Assembly (NCBI GenBank): GCA_030605805.1
Contig: JAUWHQ010000022.1
Coordinates: 1-11,456 of the forward strand
Direction: 5' to 3'
Source of the DNA: Methanosarcinales archaeon
GTDB taxonomy: Archaea; Halobacteriota; Methanosarcinia; Methanosarcinales; Methanogasteraceae
Length of the DNA: 11,456 bases
Below the pieces are notes generated by a model. That model ran no database searches. It was not told the origin of the DNA and saw only the letters and a list, made by a program, of their open reading frames with translations. This document shows positions 5,799-11,456 of this stretch, piece after piece; positions within the stretch are counted from its first letter, which is position 1, and each line of letters opens with the position of its first letter. The translations under genes were made by a program, and so were the position numbers.

Positions 5799-6455
5799 AT
5801 GCCTGCAAACACCAATATCGACGATATCATCCGGCTTCTAAAAAGCTCGAATAAAAGATTTGAGCCATCTGCGATTGCGAAGGTCTCTCATGAACGCGAC
5901 CCGTTCCTGGTCCTGATCTCGTGCCTCTTGAGCCTCAGGACGAAGGACGAAGTGACCTCTGCCGCCTCAGAACGGCTATTCTCCCTGGCTAAGACGCCTG
6001 AGGAGATGTTGGGACTTAGTACCGCAGATATCGAGGATGCGATCTATCCGGTTGGATTCTACCGGAGAAAGTCCGTGCAGATTCAAGAGATCTCAAAATG
6101 CCTGATAGAACAGTACGATTCAGAGGTTCCTGATGAGATCGATGAACTTTTGAAGTTCAAGGGTGTTGGAAGAAAGACTGCGAACATCGTGGTCACGTTC
6201 GGGTTTGGCAAGCCGGGAATCGCCGTGGATACGCATGTGCACCGGATATCGAACCGGCTCGGGCTTGTTGTGACAAAAATGCCGGATCAGACCGAGTTTG
6301 AGTTGAGAAGGATATTACCAGAGGAGTACTGGCGGGATTTTAACGATCTGCTCGTGGTTCACGGGCAGAACGTCTGTACACCGATCAGCCCGCGGTGCAG
6401 CGAGTGTCTGATCAGCGGGTATTGCAGGAAGGCTGGCGTCACCCGGCAGAGGTGA
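5799..6455 (+). CDS. nth: Endonuclease III (DNA glycosylase/AP lyase)
   Basis: Endonuclease III removes oxidised pyrimidines from DNA and nicks the resulting abasic site in base excision repair. The 218-residue product has normal length and all key elements. The helix-hairpin-helix is LLKFKGVGRKTANIV, with catalytic Lys126. The catalytic Asp144 lies in AVDTHVHRISNRLG. The 4Fe-4S loop has the exact Cys193-x6-Cys200-x2-Cys203-x5-Cys209 spacing, and LISCLLSLRTKD matches the substrate-pocket segment. The protein ends shortly after the cluster. There is no alternative in-frame start nearby. The gene is 47 bases after the CobD-like gene but seems to have its own promoter. It converges with the surface protein operon. 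Confidence 0.97.
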   Translation: MPANTNIDDIIRLLKSSNKRFEPSAIAKVSHERDPFLVLISCLLSLRTKDEVTSAASERLFSLAKTPEEMLGLSTADIEDAIYPVGFYRRKSVQIQEISKCLIEQYDSEVPDEIDELLKFKGVGRKTANIVVTFGFGKPGIAVDTHVHRISNRLGLVVTKMPDQTEFELRRILPEEYWRDFNDLLVVHGQNVCTPISPRCSECLISGYCRKAGVTRQR

Positions 6456-6544
6456 GCGGATCGCCCCATGGCGCGCATGATGTGCACTTCCGCGATTTAT
6501 CCATCTGCAGCGTATTCATAAGTTTACGGATATGAGGATGCCTG

Positions 6545-6584
6545 CCCAAAAATAAAAAAGAGTTTGAGGGAGTTATCCCTCAAA
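6545..6584 (-). terminator. Intrinsic terminator of the surface protein operon
   Basis: Read on the minus strand, a perfect 8-bp stem TTTGAGGG / CCCTCAAA (6584-6577 and 6570-6563) with a 6-base loop is followed by CTCTTTTTTATTTTT. The stem contains the TGA stop codon (6582-6580) of the PGF-CTERM gene. The T tract and stem together make a textbook-like factor-independent terminator. Bases 6456-6544 on the endonuclease III side hold nothing I can support. Confidence 0.7.
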
Positions 6585-7602
6585 TCCGTGTTCTGCCGCG
6601 CCCGATCAGGTACGAAACCGCGATCAACAATACGACCGCTGATACGCCCGCAAAGCCTGGCAAGCTCTTCTTCGCTGGCTTCTCGGCAGCCGCTTTCACT
6701 GTTGCTACAGGCGTTGCCTTTTCTGACACAGCAGGTTCTGCTGGCGTTACCTGATCCTCTGATGTCGGTGCGGTCCCATCCGGTGCGGTTGGATGAGGCG
6801 CGGCTGCCACGGTCGCTGCCGGCGTTGCCAGCGGATATGTGCCACCTCCACCAGGACTGCCGGTGGTTGATGTTGTGGGTCCGGTAATCGCACACGAATC
6901 TACGACTGTCCCACCTGGCACTGTCGATGTCACCGTAACAGTCAGCGTATTGGTAGAACCCGGACTGCTCGCTGTCAGAATCCAGTAACCGGATTTGCTT
7001 GCGCCGGGCGAGATGGTTCCGATGCTGTATGGGTTTGCGCCGCCGCCTGTCCGCGACCAGCCGCCTGGCAGCGTGAGTGCGGCACTGACACCTGTGGCAT
7101 CAGCCGCGCCACCACCACCTCCATTTGTGATCGTATAGTCAAGCCGAACCGTATCGCCTGCGTTCACCGTTGTTTTGCCCGGAGATAGCGTCAGACTAAG
7201 GGTAGGACGATCCTGTATGGTCAGTGTCGTTGTAGCAGTCTTTGTCGCAGATCCTCCGTCACTTGCACTGGCTTGGACAGTGAATGGATTCGAATACGTA
7301 CCCGGATTGCTTGCAGTCACCGACCACGTAAACGTCTGGCTGGTGTTGGATGAATATGTCTTCACCTGATCCGCGCTCTGGATCGATACCGCACCACCTG
7401 TCTTGTCCTGCAACGTGGCTGTAACGGTTATGGTACTTCCAACCCCGCTTGCGGTGATGGTCGCCTGGACCGTGAACGATCCGTCCTTGATCACGGTGCT
7501 GTCGTAACTGATCGTTCCGATCGATAGGCTGGATGCACTGGCTATCGGCGCAATCCCGATTGCCAGAGCAAGTGTCATGATTAATAATGCAAATCGTCTC
7601 AT
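6580..7602 (-). CDS. Secreted surface protein with PGF-CTERM archaeosortase anchor
   Basis: This 340-residue protein begins with a clear signal peptide (MRRFALLIMTLALAIGIAPIASA, cleavage near residue 23). A first beta-sandwich domain (about 25-130) and a second CARDB-like domain (about 133-240, NAGDTVRLDYTITN) follow, both rich in Thr, Ser and Gly. A Gly and Thr/Pro/Ala-rich stalk (about 241-310) leads to LPGF (314-317), a hydrophobic segment (318-334) and a basic tail RGRTRI. PGF followed by a helix and Arg is the PGF-CTERM sorting signal that archaeosortase A cuts when attaching surface proteins to lipid. ATG 7602 overlaps the upstream stop codon as ATGA, and GAGGGGTGG lies just before it. 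The longer frame to 7644 would bury the signal peptide behind an acidic leader and is rejected. The protein is probably the anchored partner of the large upstream protein. Confidence 0.85.
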   Translation of the reverse strand: MRRFALLIMTLALAIGIAPIASASSLSIGTISYDSTVIKDGSFTVQATITASGVGSTITVTATLQDKTGGAVSIQSADQVKTYSSNTSQTFTWSVTASNPGTYSNPFTVQASASDGGSATKTATTTLTIQDRPTLSLTLSPGKTTVNAGDTVRLDYTITNGGGGGAADATGVSAALTLPGGWSRTGGGANPYSIGTISPGASKSGYWILTASSPGSTNTLTVTVTSTVPGGTVVDSCAITGPTTSTTGSPGGGGTYPLATPAATVAAAPHPTAPDGTAPTSEDQVTPAEPAVSEKATPVATVKAAAEKPAKKSLPGFAGVSAVVLLIAVSYLIGRGRTRI

Positions 7603-10600
7603 GATCCACCCCTCATCATCGTCGTATTCTCCATCATGAAACATCGCTCCATGGTCTCAGAATTCTTGTCGTCGGTATTATCGGTGACATTGATCTGGAT
7701 GACGAATTCACCGAAGGCGAACTCACCTGTTATGTCTTGCAGTTCCTTACCTGTGAACTCCAGCACCCCGACACCATTGGTTATCGTTGAGTTTATGGTG
7801 GCTAAGTCGGTGTAGGTGGTTGGTCCCATCTTCATCATATCGCCTTTCATGTCATCCTCACAGCAATCTTCCTTGTCACCTGTATCCATCCACATCACCA
7901 TCAACTTGTCTACGGTGATGTTGCCGTTCACAGGCTCGTTGGAGAATGTCCTTGCAGTGACGTATATCGATACGTTTCCGCTTACATTGAATGGCGCCCA
8001 TTCCTTGTTCGCCAGTGTTGTCAGTGTAGCAGTGTCTCCGGATATATTGATATGCGGGATCGCAAAGGGCCATCCCCACACGCTTCCAAGTTGGATGTAT
8101 TGCTCGTCCTGTATCCAACCTTTTTTATCTCGAGTTCCGCCTTCCTCACCGTACATATCATACGCTTCACACATTCCATCACACATCCAGATCATGGACA
8201 TATCCTTATCGTCGTCGAAGATTCCTTCGGTCGGATACGATACGCCATTCGGATTATAATCCTCCAGTCTGATATAATACGGTGCCGTAGTGTTTATTTC
8301 CCGATCATGGTTCAGATCGCTCTTCAGATCTGCCTCTGTGAATGTTCCTGTGTAGTAGACATCACCGTCCGAAACCCATTCGCTGAATGGATAGATTCCA
8401 TGGGTGTATGTCCGGTTCGCAAATATGATCTTGCCACCCCACTTCGGTGCCATCGCCACATACCTGTCAAGTTCCGGGATGTACTCGCCGATCCGATATA
8501 TCTTCGTGGATTCGTCAGTCATATTCATGACCATGACCTGATCCATACTCGAAGACCAGCCCCACTCAGATTGCTCTTCGGTTGTCTTGTTGACATCGTT
8601 GAAAGCATACACAGTATACTCACTGCTATAGTTCACCTTCGACACCCTTCCGGACTCAAGTTCGCCATTGGATTCATCGCCATCGATCAGATCCTCCAGA
8701 CCATTGATATTGTAGAGTGCCCTGGCAAACCTCGACTCAAAGGTGATATTTTCGCTGGTGATGCTGGTTATCGTTATCTCAAGCGGACCTGGTCCCCACA
8801 TGATCTCATCATCTACAGAAAGACCTGTATGGTTTTGCATCTTATCCCAGCCTTCTCCCAGTGCATACACCACGATCAGGTTGGTTGGATCAGGGGAAGT
8901 ATACGTGATATTCCAGTACTCCCAGACGGTCATTGTGTCACTCAAATTGAGCGTGTGACTGTCACCCTTCGGATAGTATGCTGTGAAGTTGCAGGTTGTC
9001 ACCTCACCGCCTCTTGTCAGGTTGATCGAGTCGTTTTCAACCAGATTGCTGGTCTTGCCGTTATCGAAATTGAAGTCATCATAGTAACCTCCGGCTGTGG
9101 TATTGAAATACCAGTCATCCTCACAATCGAAGGGCCAGCCAACCAGCTGTATATCAGTACCTGTCATGTCATACAGCATCACCACACCCTGTGCATCCAC
9201 TTCGACGCCATACTTCACATCGATGCCATTCCCGTCATCAACCTTGTTGGCTGTGATCGTGCCGACCGTGCCAAGACTCGCCTCGACAACGAAACTCCGG
9301 ATCTCGAGCATCGGCAGCCTCCATTCTTCATCAGGAGATATCGAGATGCTTCCGTATTGTGCAGGCAGGGTCACATTGTAGTGTATCAGGTACTGCCCGT
9401 TCGGGATATCGGTGGTAGATAGGTTGATCTGCAGCATCGCAAGACCATTGTCATTCGTAGTGCTGTTGATACCGGATAGCGACTTGTCATTACCAGGACC
9501 GAACCATGTGAACTTATCGATCGTCACGTTGGCGCCAGATATTCCAGTACCTCCACCTGGTTCCTGTACCAGGAACGGAATCCTGATGATGGATCCCTGT
9601 GAAAACGTGCCAAGCATCATGCCACCCCAGCCAGTCTTGTAACTGGTGAACGTGACCATATACGTGCCGCTTTCGTATCTCAAACCTACGAAGTATATCG
9701 GATGTCCTCCAAACTCCACCCCATCCCCGGATGTTGCATCGATGGCACCGGTGAAGTTGGTGGTGTTTGATACGAGCACGGTATCATAGGCTCCTTCTGT
9801 TTTGTTATCAGCAAGTATCACATAGTACCGTCCGCTTCCGGTTTGCCAGTCGCACATATATGAACTATCGCCGTCCAGATCAACCTTGAGCCACTCATTA
9901 TCCCACATCTCGCCGATGATGAACTTGCCTGATTTGCTGATGGATGTATCGATCGTATAGCCGGATCCGAGACAGTCAAGTCCCGCAAGATCGACCGTAC
10001 CATCTGAACCGATGGACGTGACGTTCCACCGCCTGATCGTGGTACCGCCGCTTTCGTCCAATTCGTTGAATGTATCGCCTTCGGCCATGTTTGTGGTGTT
10101 TGCGTCAGAGAAGTTTGCATTGTAATAGTTCACATACAGCGTTCTTGGCTCAGTCAGGTTCACCAGCACCCAGAATGGAGCGCGCACCTTTTCGAGTTCC
10201 CAGTCCGCCAGCAGTTGTATACCTGTATGATGGCTTACCTTAGCGACATACGAATTTGTCGCAACCGTATAGTTCAAATTCGGATAGCGACCGTCGTCCG
10301 GGTCTTTATCATCTTCATATACCTGCGAGGGGTCATCTGTCACATTGAACGATGTACTGTTGGTATACGCGTTCTCCTCCCGAATGTCTGCCCAATAGAA
10401 CTCAGGCAGCCCAACGCTCGCAACCTCGACCTGGAACCAGAACGGGGTGAACACTTCGGCACCATCATCATCCACGACCTTGATCGTCATGAAATAGCAG
10501 CCTTCCTCCCAGTCAGTGAGGTTGATCGTCAGGTTGACAATATTGGATTCTTTCGGCGTCACAGTGATGTTCATATCATCCCGCGTCATGTACGGTATAT

Positions 10601-11456
10601 CACCGAACATCCCTTCCTTCCGCACCATTGTCACGTTCGTCTCGGATGCACTGATATTATGCGGATCTCCGCCGCCCCAGCTATCACTCGCCTCGACAAG
10701 GACGCTCATCTCACTGTTAACACCGAACCGCGGTTCCCCCCAGTTTTCGGTGTACGCCCATGTCACATACGGCTCGCAGTGCACCCATACACTTCTGGTT
10801 TCTGTGATACCGTTTGCCTCAGCCTCGAATATGAACTCATATCCGCCTGACTTTGTGAGGTTGCCGCCTGTGTAGTTCACAATCGCAGATATTGTGCTGT
10901 TGGTCTCGACCTGTGATATGTCCAGAGCACCGTTCTCCTCGACGACATTCCACTGTGGATTCTCCCAGCTACCCATGTACACGATCTTTTGAAGCGTCAG
11001 ATTGCTCATCATCAAAGTTGATGGGTCTGAGGAATTCATGGCGCGAACATCGAAACTGACATTCTCACCATATTTCACGTCCCAGCTGATCGGATAGATA
11101 TCGAGCATGAAGTTTCTGACCTCGAACCAACCCCTGCCATAATCCAACACAGCGTTGCTCGCGCTATCCTCTCCAGTGACGCGCACACGCACGCTGTATC
11201 CGCCGGACTTCAGATGCTCCGTTGCATTTATGGTCAGTGTTGCAACCCCATTGGAGTCGGTTGTGCCGCTGGTATTGGCATCGGTGGTATCGTACAAGAC
11301 ATTCTCCCAATTCCGACAGTAACGCACCTCGTCGATGCTGACGGGAAGCCTTGATTGTCCGGTGTGACCGAGGTTTTCGACGGTGACGTTCATGACTATA
11401 TCAGAAGTTGATGTGAAACTCTTGAACACATCGCCCTGCTTCACCGGGGTTACCCA
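7599..11456 (-). CDS. Giant multi-domain surface protein (S-layer/adhesin-like), N-terminus beyond window
   Basis: At least 1285 residues are visible. The frame is open to the right edge, so the start and any signal peptide lie outside, and the GTG at 11444 is probably internal. The protein is acidic, low in Lys and Cys, rich in Asn, Thr, Gly, Asp and Tyr, and packed with N-x-S/T glycosylation sites, as expected for an exported archaeal envelope protein. A beta-sandwich module recurs, with a core resembling NGxxxLxINxTxxxxxGxYxxxxxV (near 73-95, 192-212, 305-327, 672-695 and 1228-1257, counted from the edge). This recalls macroglobulin MG or Ig-like folds. Two calcium-type loops (near 526 and 1047) and a Met/Asp/Cys-rich segment (about 1186-1210) stand out. 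No membrane segment or sorting signal appears at the C-terminus. Stop TGA 7599-7601 overlaps the next start. No catalytic motif was recognised. Confidence 0.8.
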   Translation of the reverse strand, partial: WVTPVKQGDVFKSFTSTSDIVMNVTVENLGHTGQSRLPVSIDEVRYCRNWENVLYDTTDANTSGTTDSNGVATLTINATEHLKSGGYSVRVRVTGEDSASNAVLDYGRGWFEVRNFMLDIYPISWDVKYGENVSFDVRAMNSSDPSTLMMSNLTLQKIVYMGSWENPQWNVVEENGALDISQVETNSTISAIVNYTGGNLTKSGGYEFIFEAEANGITETRSVWVHCEPYVTWAYTENWGEPRFGVNSEMSVLVEASDSWGGGDPHNISASETNVTMVRKEGMFGDIPYMTRDDMNITVTPKESNIVNLTINLTDWEEGCYFMTIKVVDDDGAEVFTPFWFQVEVASVGLPEFYWADIREENAYTNSTSFNVTDDPSQVYEDDKDPDDGRYPNLNYTVATNSYVAKVSHHTGIQLLADWELEKVRAPFWVLVNLTEPRTLYVNYYNANFSDANTTNMAEGDTFNELDESGGTTIRRWNVTSIGSDGTVDLAGLDCLGSGYTIDTSISKSGKFIIGEMWDNEWLKVDLDGDSSYMCDWQTGSGRYYVILADNKTEGAYDTVLVSNTTNFTGAIDATSGDGVEFGGHPIYFVGLRYESGTYMVTFTSYKTGWGGMMLGTFSQGSIIRIPFLVQEPGGGTGISGANVTIDKFTWFGPGNDKSLSGINSTTNDNGLAMLQINLSTTDIPNGQYLIHYNVTLPAQYGSISISPDEEWRLPMLEIRSFVVEASLGTVGTITANKVDDGNGIDVKYGVEVDAQGVVMLYDMTGTDIQLVGWPFDCEDDWYFNTTAGGYYDDFNFDNGKTSNLVENDSINLTRGGEVTTCNFTAYYPKGDSHTLNLSDTMTVWEYWNITYTSPDPTNLIVVYALGEGWDKMQNHTGLSVDDEIMWGPGPLEITITSITSENITFESRFARALYNINGLEDLIDGDESNGELESGRVSKVNYSSEYTVYAFNDVNKTTEEQSEWGWSSSMDQVMVMNMTDESTKIYRIGEYIPELDRYVAMAPKWGGKIIFANRTYTHGIYPFSEWVSDGDVYYTGTFTEADLKSDLNHDREINTTAPYYIRLEDYNPNGVSYPTEGIFDDDKDMSMIWMCDGMCEAYDMYGEEGGTRDKKGWIQDEQYIQLGSVWGWPFAIPHINISGDTATLTTLANKEWAPFNVSGNVSIYVTARTFSNEPVNGNITVDKLMVMWMDTGDKEDCCEDDMKGDMMKMGPTTYTDLATINSTITNGVGVLEFTGKELQDITGEFAFGEFVIQINVTDNTDDKNSETMERCFMMENTTMMRGGS

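Noticed and set aside
6456..6562. Possible C/D box small RNA (ATGATGT near 6478)
   Set aside because: The C box does not match fully and no D box with proper spacing was found.
6600..7100. Tandem repeat or CRISPR-like array in the Thr/Pro/Gly-rich stalk region
   Set aside because: The low-complexity residues come from varied codons, with no regularly repeated unit or spacers.
8052..9422. Long plus-strand frame of 456 codons opposite the giant protein
   Set aside because: It has no recognisable domain, odd Cys/His/Ile composition, and exactly mirrors the coding strand of the well-supported minus-strand gene.
10215..10875. Plus-strand frames opposite the giant protein
   Set aside because: They are antisense shadows with composition typical of reverse-complemented Asp/Asn/Thr-rich coding sequence.

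Overview
The window is archaeal and almost certainly from a euryarchaeon related to the Methanosarcinales, ANME-1 or Syntrophoarchaeia. It holds a PAN proteasomal ATPase, transcription factor E, archaeal MBF1, an iron-sulfur archaeoflavoprotein of the MJ0208/DmrX type, a piece of methanogen-style CobD, and a surface protein with a PGF-CTERM archaeosortase anchor. Several genes have a TATA-like box about 30 bp upstream of the start codon, as expected for leaderless archaeal transcripts. The genus cannot be read from the sequence.

Bases 1-960 look like a decaying accessory patch. They hold a PIN-domain toxin remnant whose frame is cut by TGA, an intact small helical protein one base downstream (488-709), and a third small gene (672-941) cut by TGA at 750. 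Bases 963-3471 (minus strand) carry PAN, then TFE and a closely coupled SAM methyltransferase. PAN shares a divergent promoter region with the plus-strand MBF1 gene (3583-4011), so proteasome regulation and transcription initiation are grouped together.

Bases 4036-4758 (minus) encode the FMN and iron-sulfur flavoprotein. It is divergent from a tight two-gene unit of acylphosphatase (4876-5163) and a protein resembling only the C-terminal half of archaeal CobD, namely the small subdomain of the aminotransferase fold plus the Cys-rich domain (5164-5751). Endonuclease III follows (5799-6455), apparently with its own leaderless promoter.

Bases 6580-11456 (minus) form a cell-surface operon. A very large Asn-glycosylation-rich, multi-domain beta-sandwich protein has its N-terminus beyond the right edge. 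An ATGA overlap couples it to a 340-residue protein with a signal peptide, two beta-sandwich domains, a Thr/Pro/Ala-rich stalk and a PGF-CTERM anchor. The operon ends at a strong intrinsic terminator that includes the last stop codon. The large protein has no anchor at its own C-terminus, so the pair may be a two-part surface complex in which the small partner supplies attachment.

The best candidates for new biology are the surface pair, the stand-alone CobD C-terminal half, and the small gene next to the PIN remnant.
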